Source: Pandoraea faecigallinarum
Lineage (GTDB): Bacteria; Pseudomonadota; Gammaproteobacteria; Burkholderiales; Burkholderiaceae
DNA length: 64,000 nt
Direction: 5' to 3'
Assembly: GCF_001029105.3 (NCBI RefSeq)
Contig: NZ_CP011808.2
Coordinates: 322,626 to 386,625 of the forward strand
Shown here: positions 46,019 through 55,941 of the stretch, in pieces
Position numbering within the stretch: the stretch's first letter is position 1
Layout: each line of letters starts with the position of its first letter
The notes under the pieces: generated by a model
What the model was told of the DNA's origin: nothing
Databases searched by the model: none
The model's input: the letters and a program-made list of their open reading frames with translations, nothing else
Made by a program: the position numbers and the translations under genes

Positions 46019-48835
46019 TTAAGCCGCGTGCGGCTCTGTCACATAGTTGGCGGCCGCGGCGAGTCGCCGCTCCAGCCCCCTCTTACCCTCGATATGAAGG
46101 GCGATACTCGTAACCACATCTACAAACTTCTGCTCATGCTTATCGGGGTTATGAACGGCCGCTTCGGACATATCACGAAGCTCACTGAATCCGTCAATCG
46201 CGCCTTGCATGAGCAGTCGTTTGGTCACCCTGACGCGCAGTTTCGAACGGGCGACGCTGCGATCGGCCGGTTCCTGCGCATCGAGTTCCGACGACAACTT
46301 TGCCTGCGCATCGAGTTCCGACGAAAACTTTGCCTGCGCATCGGGATTCTTCGACAACGCCAGATATCTCGCCATCAGCGCAGCAACGAAGAATTTGTCG
46401 GACTCCGGGCCCCCCTCCGCTAGAAACTGCCGCTCGAGCTCACTGAGCTTTTCGTTGGCCCACCCTTTAATCTTCTCGACATCGTGTAACGACGGTGCCG
46501 TGACCTGCTTTTCCTCTCGTCCCGCCCTGACCCATTCGACGACGGCAAAACCTAGCCAGAAGACGGCCAACGTGACGACGGCCGTCGTCGCGGCCAGCGC
46601 CGCCACACCGCCGATGCCGAGATACGCAAACCCGCCGAGCAGCACTGAGAGCGTCGTTGTCCCCACCCCGACCCCGATACGAATCTTGGCATTAAGTCGT
46701 TGCTTGTCTGCCACTTCGATCGAATGCTCAGCGTTCTTCAACAACTTGGCATGCACGACGTTCGCTAGCTTGTTCGCGACGAGAAGTGATTGCTTGTCGG
46801 ATACCTGGAGCAGTTCGTGGAAGCTCGCTTTGCCCGCCGAGCCCGTTTTTTTGTCGACGAGCAGTCTTTCATCGAGCGCCTTCAAATTTTCGGATGACCA
46901 CGTGGCTTCATTCGAAGCGGCTAGCCCCTCGCTCGTTATCCCGAGCACTTTCACTTTAAAGTCTGCCAGCGTCTGCGCGTCCTGGGCGGCACGCGTGTGC
47001 TCTATCGTGCCTTGCGCGATATGCAACACACCGCCTATGGCACCGAACACGCCGGTGAACGCGCCCAACAGCGGGGAAATTAAAAAGCCGAATTTGGTGC
47101 CTGCCCAATTCAATAATCGCACCACGGTGGCCCCTGCCTGAACATAGACGTCGCGAACATACCAAACCCTGTTGGCGCGCGCGGGTAAGCTCGCCACTGC
47201 CGAGGCCGCAATGAGCTCCTTCTCTTTGAGGGCCGCTGCCGCCTGGTAGGGGTTCGGGCGCGCGGCTTGTTCGTCGCTGCCCTGGATGGCGGCATCGGCT
47301 TGCCCCTCACCCACGGCGTCCACCTTGGGCGCTTCGCGCCGAGCGGCGCGGGCTTTTTGCTCGGCCGCCTGCCTCTTGCGCTCGTTCGCTTGTGTCTTGA
47401 ACTGGGCATGGATCTCACGGAACTCGGCGGCGGCCTTCTCAACTTTGCCGAGCTCTTCGTTGCGCTTTTTTTGCTCGGCGGCTTGTTGGCGGCCCAGCCA
47501 CCAAACGGTTAACACTTCGGCGATCGCCCCACCTTGCATGACCGGATAAATCGACATGGTGGCGGCAGAGCCGAGGGTTCGCACTTTCTCAAAAAACTGC
47601 GCGACGGTACCGCTCAAGTAGGCCGCCGCCGCGGCTAGCCAGCTCCCGTATAGGGTCGGCGTCCACCAACCGCGAGCGCTGGAGGGCACCGGCTTCGAAG
47701 CGCTCGCCGGCGCCGCTACCGGCCCGTGCAGAGACGCCCTCAGCGAGACGGGCAAAAGGCCACAACTTAGGCCCCCTTCCTCTTGAACCCCACCGCCCGG
47801 GGGCGGGGCGCTCCCTTTGTGTGACGGCGGTGCGGCATGCTCCGCGACGCGCACGCGCACGCCCCCGCTCGGGGGACATTCTGGCTCGCAGGCCCGCTCT
47901 TTATTTATTTGCAGCAACGGTCGCCAATTCGCCGCGCCGACTACTACCCTTTTCGGGTCGGAACACTCCGCGGGCGGGCCGCCGGCCATAATGGGCGCCA
48001 CGATGTGTAGCCCCGCCTCGCCGCATACGTTCGCCAGCCTATGGCGTACGTGATCGTTGAAATGCGAAGGGGCAGATTTAAATTTCTCGACAAGATCTTC
48101 GCCCAGGGGGCCGTTGGGCGGCGTCAAGCGACTGTGCTCCACCTGGACATGCAAAGCAAACGGCTGCGCCGGGTCAGCCTGCGCCGAGGTCTCAGCGCCT
48201 CTCTTGGGCTCCAGCCAGAAGATGCTCTCTAGGCATGTGTGCAGACCCCGGAGATCGGACTTGTTGTCCGCAAGAACGCCGTCTGCCGGGGGCGAGGCAT
48301 CGGCAGGCGGTGTCCACCACTCGTCATGGCGCACCCGCACCTTGCCCTCGGACGTCAAAGTCATGTGAGTGGCGCTTTGAGGCGAGCCCGTCGAGAATAT
48401 GGGCATCGCATATTCCGCAGCGCGCCGAGGGAGCTCCGCGAACTCACGCGTGCCCATCAGAATCGCGAGCGCGTGCGCCGCCTTGCGCACGTCACCCTTA
48501 TCGGCGCCGCTGCGTTGCAGCGCTGAGGCGACGAGCTCGACGATGTGCTCGAACCCCGCCTTGCCGCACGCCACGGGCGTGAGTGCGTGATTTTTGGCGA
48601 GGGTTTCGCGGTCGATGAGGATGGCTCCGTCTTGCGCGAACGTCGTTATCGTCAAGTCTTCCGCCGCGCGTTCCGTGTCGAAAAACCGATTGGCCAGACA
48701 TGCGTAGACCTCATCCGTGGGCTCGGGCGCGTCGCATGTCTTGGGTTCGGTCGGCTCGTCGGGGGGGGCTATCTTGTTAATCCTCTCTTCTTCGGAAATT
48801 GAGGCAGTGGCGACAATGGCGTAACCGTGGCGCAT
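46019..48835 (-). CDS. 938-residue protein: shared N-terminal domain, coiled coil and membrane-inserting region; candidate effector/translocon-like protein
   Basis: No named family. Residues about 45-290 correspond to domain A of the proteins at 13628 and 35192 (NRFFDTE, ILMGTREFAELPRRAAEYAM, VRVRHDEWWTPPA). A Pro/Gly-rich linker (about 310-390) follows, then a charged coiled coil (about 448-500, rich in EQKKRNEEL and NERKRQAAEQKAR), hydrophobic stretches at about 580-606 and 719-768 that look like membrane helices, and a helical C terminus with two DAQAK(F/L)SSEL repeats. No Sec signal. The layout recalls pore-forming or translocator proteins of specialised secretion systems, which is inference. 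Start at ATG 48835 has only a weak ribosome site. Fully open over 2.8 kb. Confidence 0.72.
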   Translation of the reverse strand: MRHGYAIVATASISEEERINKIAPPDEPTEPKTCDAPEPTDEVYACLANRFFDTERAAEDLTITTFAQDGAILIDRETLAKNHALTPVACGKAGFEHIVELVASALQRSGADKGDVRKAAHALAILMGTREFAELPRRAAEYAMPIFSTGSPQSATHMTLTSEGKVRVRHDEWWTPPADASPPADGVLADNKSDLRGLHTCLESIFWLEPKRGAETSAQADPAQPFALHVQVEHSRLTPPNGPLGEDLVEKFKSAPSHFNDHVRHRLANVCGEAGLHIVAPIMAGGPPAECSDPKRVVVGAANWRPLLQINKERACEPECPPSGGVRVRVAEHAAPPSHKGSAPPPGGGVQEEGGLSCGLLPVSLRASLHGPVAAPASASKPVPSSARGWWTPTLYGSWLAAAAAYLSGTVAQFFEKVRTLGSAATMSIYPVMQGGAIAEVLTVWWLGRQQAAEQKKRNEELGKVEKAAAEFREIHAQFKTQANERKRQAAEQKARAARREAPKVDAVGEGQADAAIQGSDEQAARPNPYQAAAALKEKELIAASAVASLPARANRVWYVRDVYVQAGATVVRLLNWAGTKFGFLISPLLGAFTGVFGAIGGVLHIAQGTIEHTRAAQDAQTLADFKVKVLGITSEGLAASNEATWSSENLKALDERLLVDKKTGSAGKASFHELLQVSDKQSLLVANKLANVVHAKLLKNAEHSIEVADKQRLNAKIRIGVGVGTTTLSVLLGGFAYLGIGGVAALAATTAVVTLAVFWLGFAVVEWVRAGREEKQVTAPSLHDVEKIKGWANEKLSELERQFLAEGGPESDKFFVAALMARYLALSKNPDAQAKFSSELDAQAKLSSELDAQEPADRSVARSKLRVRVTKRLLMQGAIDGFSELRDMSEAAVHNPDKHEQKFVDVVTSIALHIEGKRGLERRLAAAANYVTEPHAA
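46278..46337. repeat. Two 30-bp tandem repeats in the 938-residue gene
   Basis: Units 46278-46307 and 46308-46337 differ at one base and encode the repeat DAQAK(F/L)SSEL. The in-frame length allows variation in copy number without breaking the gene. Confidence 0.85.
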
Positions 48836-48969
48836 AACTGAGAAGGCTTAAAGTCATTGGCAACTCGCGACTTTTACCCCAAAACCCGGCAAAAAACTTT
48901 CGAAATTGTGCATAAACTTCCATACCGTGTCAGACCACAGCGCCTGATGCACGACGCTTAGAGGCCAGT

Positions 48970-49437
48970 TCAAAAAGTCAGTTGAGTGTTTCTGAGGATG
49001 TTCCAGCAGACGAGAGAACAGCCGAGTTTGAGGAATGCTTCGTGAATATCGGCGCGCCGATCGAAGCGGATGCGAAGCCGCCGGAAACGATGGAGCCAGG
49101 AGTGGGTGCGCTCAACGACCCAACGATATTTGCCCAGCCCGCTGCCGTGTTCGGTCCGACGCTTGGCGATCATAGGTTTGATGCCTCGCTCGCGCAGTGC
49201 GCGCCGGTGCCGGGTGGAATCGTAGCCGCGATCGGCATAGACGATACCGGGCTTCTGAAGCGGGCGGCCGCGAACACCGCGAATCGGTGTAATCTCGTCA
49301 ACGAGGCGCAGCAACTGTGTGACGTCGGCGGCGTTCGCGCCGGTGAGGATCGCGACGATTGGGATACCGTTGGCGTCTACGAGGAGGTGGGGCTTGGAAC
49401 CGGGTCGCGCCCTATCCGTGGGGTTCGGGCCAGTTTT
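48970..49437 (-). CDS. IS5-family transposase OrfB (by -1 frameshift)
   Basis: From about WGGRKTGPNPTDRARPGSKP the frame continues VTQLLRLVDEITPIRGVRGR, IVYADRGYDSTRHRR (second D), YRWVVERTHSWLHRFRRLRI (E) to 48970. Expected to be produced as an OrfA-OrfB fusion. Confidence 0.85.
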   Translation of the reverse strand, partial: KTGPNPTDRARPGSKPHLLVDANGIPIVAILTGANAADVTQLLRLVDEITPIRGVRGRPLQKPGIVYADRGYDSTRHRRALRERGIKPMIAKRRTEHGSGLGKYRWVVERTHSWLHRFRRLRIRFDRRADIHEAFLKLGCSLVCWNILRNTQLTF

Positions 49438-49787
49438 TCGCCCGCCCCAACAGCACGCACCGATGACGAATCGACGGCGGCATGTGAGAGATCGATTTGG
49501 CCAGCTGCGCGCAGTTTGTCCAGCAGTAACTCGTGTAGCTGCTCCCATACGCCGGCCTTCTGCCAGGCGTTCAATCGTCGCCAGCAAGTGGCTCCTGAAC
49601 CGAAGCCCAGGCGGATCGGCAAATGGTTCCAGCGAATGCCGGTCTTGAGCACGAACAAGATGCCGTCGAGTGCTGCTCGATCGGGCACGCGCGGGCGACC
49701 AGGATCGCTTTTCGCGCGAGGCTTCACCTCTGGCAGTAACGGTTCGATCAGTTGCCACAAATCGTCGTCAATGATCGGCGCTTGCAT
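49377..49787 (-). CDS. IS5-family transposase OrfA
   Basis: 136 residues: MQAPIIDDDLWQLIEPLLPE, FVLKTGIRWNHLPIRLGFGS and IDLSHAAVDSSSVRAV with the first catalytic D. Intact. Confidence 0.92.
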   Translation of the reverse strand: MQAPIIDDDLWQLIEPLLPEVKPRAKSDPGRPRVPDRAALDGILFVLKTGIRWNHLPIRLGFGSGATCWRRLNAWQKAGVWEQLHELLLDKLRAAGQIDLSHAAVDSSSVRAVGAGEKLARTPRIGRDPVPSPTSS

Positions 49788-51465
49788 TCCCTCAGTCCCC
49801 GTTGCCTGGATACCTGAGCTTGACAGGTCGCCTCGAAAGTTAACAGCCCCTCTCGGGATTTTTGAACTGGCCTCTTAGGCAACAACGTTCGGCGCTGCGG
49901 TGCGTGCATACTGCGAGTAATGTTCGGCACCTTATCAGTCGTGCTCAGGATCAATACCTCAAATACGAAATTATTGACAGCCCACGACGACGAGCCTCAG
50001 TCCCGCTGCGACACCCTCGTCAAAACGGCGCTGTCACCGTAAATCTCACACCTTGTTGCAGCCCGCCCATCCCGGTGCTCGCGCTGTAATCGAGTCCGAA
50101 CACCAGCGCGCGAGTCCTGAGCTTCGTTCCGACGCCAATCTGCACGCGATCGCTGCCGTAAGGGCTGCCGGGGACGAAATACACTGGCCCGCTCGATGCG
50201 AGATCCGCATACGCGAGCCCCGCCAGGCTCTGTCCGCTGAAGTCGTGCTGCAATTCGACGCGGATGTAGGGCGAGAACGTCCCGATGAGCGTCGCCTTCG
50301 AAAAACCCCCCGCACACCCAGCGCCCCCGACAGCGTGTTCACGTTCTGCTTGAAATACGTCAGCGCGTTGAGTCCTGCACCCGACTCGCTGTATTGGTCG
50401 AGCGTCGAGCGCGACGCGCTCAGACGTCCGCACGGCGAGAACAACCAGTCGTCGCTGCGGTACTCATACCCGGCCGACAGCGCCCCGAAGAACTGCTGAC
50501 CATTGCGCTTGCCCGTCGCGTAATCGTTCGCGTCGATCACCCAGCGTCGCGAATCGAAGCTCAACGTTCCGAAGCCCGCCACTGCATCGACGAACAACGT
50601 CCGCGTCGGACGGAAGCTCGCATACCGCGCACCGCTGTAGCTATCGCCCGTGCTGCGCGTACCCGAACTGCCGATAACGGTCAAATCGTGGCCGTAGCCC
50701 ACGCCCGCCCCCAGCGAGAACTGGTCCGAAAACCGGTAATCCGCGCCCATCGTTACGCCGCCCGTCGCGAAGCGAAACCCCGAGCGCTGCGCCGACGTGT
50801 TGGCCAAACCGAAGTCCACCGTCCCCGCCGTCCAGAACGCGAAACGCCTGTCTTCGTTTGCCCCCGCTCCGGGCAGGTTCGGCACGCTGCCATCGCCCGT
50901 TCCGATCCCGCTCGCGCCCACGGACTTGTCTGGCGCGTCGAGACCGCGCGCCTTGCTCTGCGCCATCGGACTCGCATCGCCGCGCAGACAGGCGTCGCGC
51001 TCCGAAATGCCGACGACGTCGTCGCAGCACGATGCGTCGCGCTTGCGCTGCGCGTTCGGCAGAATCACGTTAAGCCCGTTGCCCGACGGCGCGCGTCCCG
51101 TGCCGTGCAGCGCTTCGAGACGCGCGTTGTAGTTGCCGATCTGCGTTGTCGCGAGTCGGCGTGCCGCCTCCACCTGCGCGCCTATCAGGCCGGAGACGTC
51201 GGGATCGGTCGACGGATCCTTGCGCGGCGCGGCGGTGACGCGTGCGGTCGCCGGTGCCGATGTCGCGTTGGCGTTCGACAGCGTGTAGGTGATGATCGCC
51301 GTCCCGGCGAACGCGGCCGCTGACGCGAAACGCAACCTGTAGCGGTTGCCCGTCGCTCCGGCCGACGCGGGTGTAGCAATGAGCGTCACGGTGCCCGCAT
51401 TCACCGGCGACACCGACACGAGGTTCGCGGCCGTGAATGGCCCGCCGATGGCGCCGCCGGTGATA

Positions 51466-52566
51466 CTAACTTTTTAGAAAGTAAATTCATTGTGCCGCAT
51501 ATTGGCACTCGGGTTGTTGGAAGAACGATTTGACGAGTTCGGGCAGTTTTTGGATTCGCCGCAGGGCGCCAAGTGCGAGTTTTTTCATGTCATCGCTGTT
51601 TTGCACAAGGCGTCGGCTGACCTGGCGTTTGACATGCGCCCACACTTGTTCGTCCGGGTTCAGTTGCGGTGCGTACGGCGGCAGGTAGAACAGCTTGAGC
51701 CGGCCATCGAGCGATGCGACATAGTCTTTGACGAGCTTGGATTTATGGATGGGATGACCATCGACGATGAGGAACACGGGTTTTGTCGCGCCGATCATCA
51801 GGCGCGTGAGGAATTCTTTGAAGGTACGTGAGCTCACGGAACCTTCATGAATCATGAACCGGAAGTCGCCGCGTGGGCTGACTGCCGAGATCATATTCAA
51901 CGAGAACCGGCGTCCGGTCACGGTAACGACAGGCGTTTGTCCAATCGGCGCCCAGGTTGTGCCGGTGTGGTAATCGGAACGAATGCCGGCTTCATCGGCG
52001 AAGTAGATCGTGGCACCTTCGGCACGGGCCTGGGCTTTGATCGCGGGATAGGTTTCGGCTTCCCACTGCTGGACTAACTTGGCATCTTGCTGCCACGCTT
52101 GGTACAGCGGCTTTTGAACCGAGAACCCAAGCAGTTTCATCACGCGACTGACGGAGGCCAACGCCAGGGTTTTTCCGAACTGCCGTTTGATCAACTCGCC
52201 GATCAGCGACAATGTCCACAAACCGAATTCGAACTTGAACTGTTGCGGGGAGTTCTCGCGAACGGCTTGGGCAATCCAGCGCATTTCGTCGGCGCTGATC
52301 TTTGGCGGGCGACCGGAAATCGGTTTGGCCAGCAATGCATTTTGCCCGCCGTCAGCGAACTTCGCGAGCCAGCTAAAAATCGTGCGAACACTCAGGCCGT
52401 ACGCAGCCGCCACGTTGGCTACCGCTTCGCCTGCGCGCACCGCTTTGACGGCTTGCTGGCGCATGACCTGGAGGGTGTGGTGGTCCAGTTTGCGACCGTC
52501 GGATAAGCGTTTGCATTTCATCTCGACACTATATCGCAAAAGTGATTTTACTTTCTAAAATGTTAG
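51466..52566 (-). mobile_element. IS630-family element
   Basis: 1101 bp, ends CTAACTTTTTAGAAAGTAAA (51466) and the inverse TTTACTTTCTAAAATGTTAG (52566), flanked by the TA dinucleotide duplicated by this family. Removing it restores the autotransporter codons across the site. Confidence 0.93.
51487..52539 (-). CDS. IS630-family transposase
   Basis: 350 residues. HTH (NVAAAYGLSVRTIFSWLAKF), then DDE domain: IYFADEAGIRSDYHTG (D), VFLIVDGHPIHKSK (D) and LPPYAPQLNPDEQVWAHVKR (E). Intact, probably active. Confidence 0.95.
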   Translation of the reverse strand: MRYSVEMKCKRLSDGRKLDHHTLQVMRQQAVKAVRAGEAVANVAAAYGLSVRTIFSWLAKFADGGQNALLAKPISGRPPKISADEMRWIAQAVRENSPQQFKFEFGLWTLSLIGELIKRQFGKTLALASVSRVMKLLGFSVQKPLYQAWQQDAKLVQQWEAETYPAIKAQARAEGATIYFADEAGIRSDYHTGTTWAPIGQTPVVTVTGRRFSLNMISAVSPRGDFRFMIHEGSVSSRTFKEFLTRLMIGATKPVFLIVDGHPIHKSKLVKDYVASLDGRLKLFYLPPYAPQLNPDEQVWAHVKRQVSRRLVQNSDDMKKLALGALRRIQKLPELVKSFFQQPECQYAAQ

Positions 52567-54028
52567 TATCAATGTCCGTGGTGCCGTTGGCATCGACCGT
52601 CGCTTGCAGGTTCGACGCCGGCACCGGCACCGCGGCTACCGTCACGGTCACGGCGATGGGCGTCGATGTGCCGAAGGCATTCGTGAGCGTGTAGGCGAAC
52701 GACACGTCTGCATTCGTGGTCGCCGCCGGCGTATAGACGATGTCTTCGCCGTTCTCGACGGCCATGCCGCTCGCAGGCGGCGTGGAGATCGCCACGCGCG
52801 AAACGGCCCACCCACCGCATTGGCCGTCGCACGGATGGTGACGGGCGTGGTCGAGGACGTTCGCACTTGTACCGCGGGCGCCGACGGCACCTGATTCGAC
52901 GTCGCGGAGTTGATCGTGAGCGGCAGCGTTTTCGTCGTCGAGAACGGCGCGCCGGGGCCGGAGGAACTGTCGGTGACCGTGATGTTGATGTTGTATGGTC
53001 CACCGGGCTGTGTCGGTGTCCCGGCAATGGCGCCATTGGCAATGCCCAACCCCGGAGGCAGACCGGTGATGGCGTAATTGTAGGGCGCGGTGCCGCCGCT
53101 GACGGAAAGCGGCTGATTGTATGGCTGCCCGGCCGTGCCGGCGGCCAGCGCGGTGGTATTGATCGCCAGTGTCGGGGCGACTGCCGTGTACACGTAGTTG
53201 ACGTTGGCCGCGCTCGTTCCCCCAGCCGCCGTAACCGTGACGCCGGCCGTGCCGACACCCGGCGGCGACATCACCGTAATGCTCGTTGCACTGACGGTCG
53301 TCACGTTAGTCCCGGGCCGCCCGCCGAAAGACACATCGGTCACGCCGACGAAATTGGTCCTGGTGATCGTCACTAGCGTACCGCCGCTCGCAGGCCCGGA
53401 AGGCGTGGTAAGGCTTGAAACGGTCGGTGTGCTTGCGAAGACAAATGCGTTACCCATCGGCGTCGACGTATCGTCCGGCAACGAGACGAAGATAGTTGCG
53501 GGACCCACGGCGTGTGCAGGCGCAACAGCCGTGAGGTGTGACGATTCGGTGACGACGACGTTTGTGGCCGCACCGCTGTCGAAGCTCACCGTCACTCCCG
53601 CGACGAAGCCGCTGCCTGTCAGTTCGAACGGCGTGCCGCCGGCCGAGGAGCCGCTGGTAGGAGACACTGACGGAGGGCAAGAGGAGCGGCCCCGAATGCG
53701 AATGACGCGTTCGCGAAAGCCAGTACGAGAAGCGCGGCGCGAAACCGGTTATACCAGGACGCGGGCAGTCCGCCGCGAATATTCATTCTTGTTTCCCCGA
53801 GTTGCTGACTTCCGTTACGCCGAGGTCGGTTTCAATGGACCGCCGCCGGTGCTGCGTTCATATCCGCCGAGATTGTTGCCGTTCGACGAATGTTTTCGAG
53901 TAATGATCGATATTCGGCAAGTCGCGCGAAAGAGTAAAAAAGCTTTGATTTCCCGTCAAGCGCCGCGCGACCGACACCGTACGCGCATGGCCGGATCTGC
54001 GGGTAATCACCGACGTTTTCGCTGTTCT

Positions 54029-54349
54029 CTACTCTGCAAAGACTTCCTGCAACGTCCGCAGGGTGCTCAATAGCGTTTTATCGGTAACGGCGCCCTCTTT
54101 CTTTACCAGGCACACCTTGTCCACGGCGCGAAGTTGGTCCAGCAAAATCAGCCCGCTCGTGCGCATGAACGTAATCGGAATACGGAACGGCGCGGGCCGC
54201 CCCTTCGTCGTCATCGGCGCGACGATCACTGTGCGCAGATGATCGTGCATTTCAGCCGGCGAGACGACCACACACGGCCGTGTCTTCTGAATTTCGCTAC
54301 CCTTTGTCGGGTCCAGGGCAACGAGCCAAATCTCCCCGCGCGCTACCAC
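54029..54349 (-). CDS. mazF: MazF/PemK-family mRNA interferase toxin
   Basis: 106 residues. Family features: RGEIWLVALDPTKGSEIQKT (GxIwxvxldPtkGsEq), RPCVVVSPAEMHD, VIVAPMTTKG and LLDQLRAVDKVCLVKKEG. Sequence-specific endoribonuclease. The start overlaps the antitoxin 3' end by 7 bp; antitoxin first, normal for mazEF. Intact. Confidence 0.93.
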   Translation of the reverse strand: MVARGEIWLVALDPTKGSEIQKTRPCVVVSPAEMHDHLRTVIVAPMTTKGRPAPFRIPITFMRTSGLILLDQLRAVDKVCLVKKEGAVTDKTLLSTLRTLQEVFAE

Positions 54350-54591
54350 ATCAGCACCGAATCGTCAGCGTTGGAAAACTCGCCCATCACCAGCGCGTCA
54401 TCGCCAGCAGCGGCCACATCCTGGCTGGCCTCAGCCCAGCCCTCACGCGCCTTCTTTTGCGGTTTTCGAATGACAAGCGCGTCGTCCTCAACCGCAATAT
54501 CCACTTCCCCCTCCAGACCAAGCTGAGCAAGAATCGGTTTGGGGATCAGTACCCCCTGTGAATTACCCATCCTTCGAATCGTAGTTCTCAT
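54343..54591 (-). CDS. mazE: MazE/AbrB-type antitoxin
   Basis: 82 residues; SpoVT/AbrB DNA-binding fold in the first 45 residues (RRMGNSQGVLIPKPILAQLG, VDIAVEDDALVIRKP), acidic C-terminal tail (GDDALVMGEFSNADDSVLMW) that would wrap the toxin. Intact. Confidence 0.92.
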   Translation of the reverse strand: MRTTIRRMGNSQGVLIPKPILAQLGLEGEVDIAVEDDALVIRKPQKKAREGWAEASQDVAAAGDDALVMGEFSNADDSVLMW

Positions 54592-54606
54592 AGTATCACC
54601 GTAACC

Positions 54607-54652
54607 ACAATGTTATTACATAAAAAGTCAAATGGCAACACAATGTTATTAC
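54607..54652 (-). promoter_or_regulatory. mazEF promoter with two 13-bp direct repeats
   Basis: ACAATGTTATTAC occurs at 54607-54619 and 54640-54652, 33 bp apart (about three helical turns), right upstream of mazE (start 54591). On the minus strand a TTGCCA-N17-TAACAT promoter is possible. The repeats are the likely antitoxin operator. The AT-rich patch differs from its surroundings. From 54656 to 54885 no gene is recognised. Confidence 0.55.
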
Positions 54653-54885
54653 TTTAATCCTCACGTGTCGCGCTCGTAAGTATTGCCCCGGCCGAAGTCC
54701 TGAATGTCGTCGGGCACGTGCACCGCTGGATGGCTTAGGTACCGCAGTGCGGGCGGCAGTCTTTCGTGATTGCTGCCCGCAGGCTCACTTCTTCTCGAAT
54801 CAGTCCACACGGCTGGAGCACGTCGGCCACTTCGATGCGAGGTCCGGCGCAGGATGATATGCAAAGTTATTTCTGGGACGGGACA

Positions 54886-55937
<1,052 letters not shown>

Positions 55938-55941
<4 letters not shown>

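Larger units (their letters stand above)
48961..49874 (-). mobile_element. IS5-family (IS427-like) element, complete
   Basis: 914 bp, ends GAGGCCAGTTCAAAAA (48961) and TTTTTGAACTGGCCTC (49874), flanked by TTA on both sides. Two overlapping frames with an A-run (GAAAAAC) at the OrfA/OrfB overlap. The end fragment at 23743 belongs to the same type. Confidence 0.93.
50020..53786 (-). pseudogene. Autotransporter (TIG/Ig-like passenger, beta-barrel), frameshifted and interrupted by IS630
   Basis: A type V secreted surface protein. ATG 53786 opens a signal peptide (MNIRGGLPASWYNRFRAALL, then VLAFANASFAFG). A frameshift near 53690 leads to IPT/TIG domains (VSPTSGSSAGGTPFELTGSG; PSGPASGGTLVTITRTNFVG) and a putative-Ig domain (GTAGQPYNQPLSVSGGTAPY). 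A second frameshift lies near 52800. IS630 is inserted at the codons for DIDITGG. The C-terminal beta-barrel (ATGGVTMGADYRFSDQFSLG; GTFSPYIRVELQHDF) has a third frameshift near 50310 and ends VRFTVTAPF at 50020, as outer-membrane barrels do. Non-functional. Confidence 0.85.

Noticed and set aside
3690..48960. Search for TTCG-N16-TTCG (hrpII-type) boxes upstream of the effector-like genes
   Set aside because: Single TTCG half-sites occur in several upstream regions but no correctly spaced second half was found, so no type III regulon box can be claimed.
50394..51323. Plus-strand 309-codon frame within the autotransporter
   Set aside because: Antisense of a recognisable beta-barrel domain; Arg-rich composition typical of a shadow frame.
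54661..54864. Small minus-strand frame downstream of hypE as an additional hydrogenase accessory gene
   Set aside because: No resemblance to any hyp or hydrogenase accessory protein and no ribosome site; treated as non-coding.
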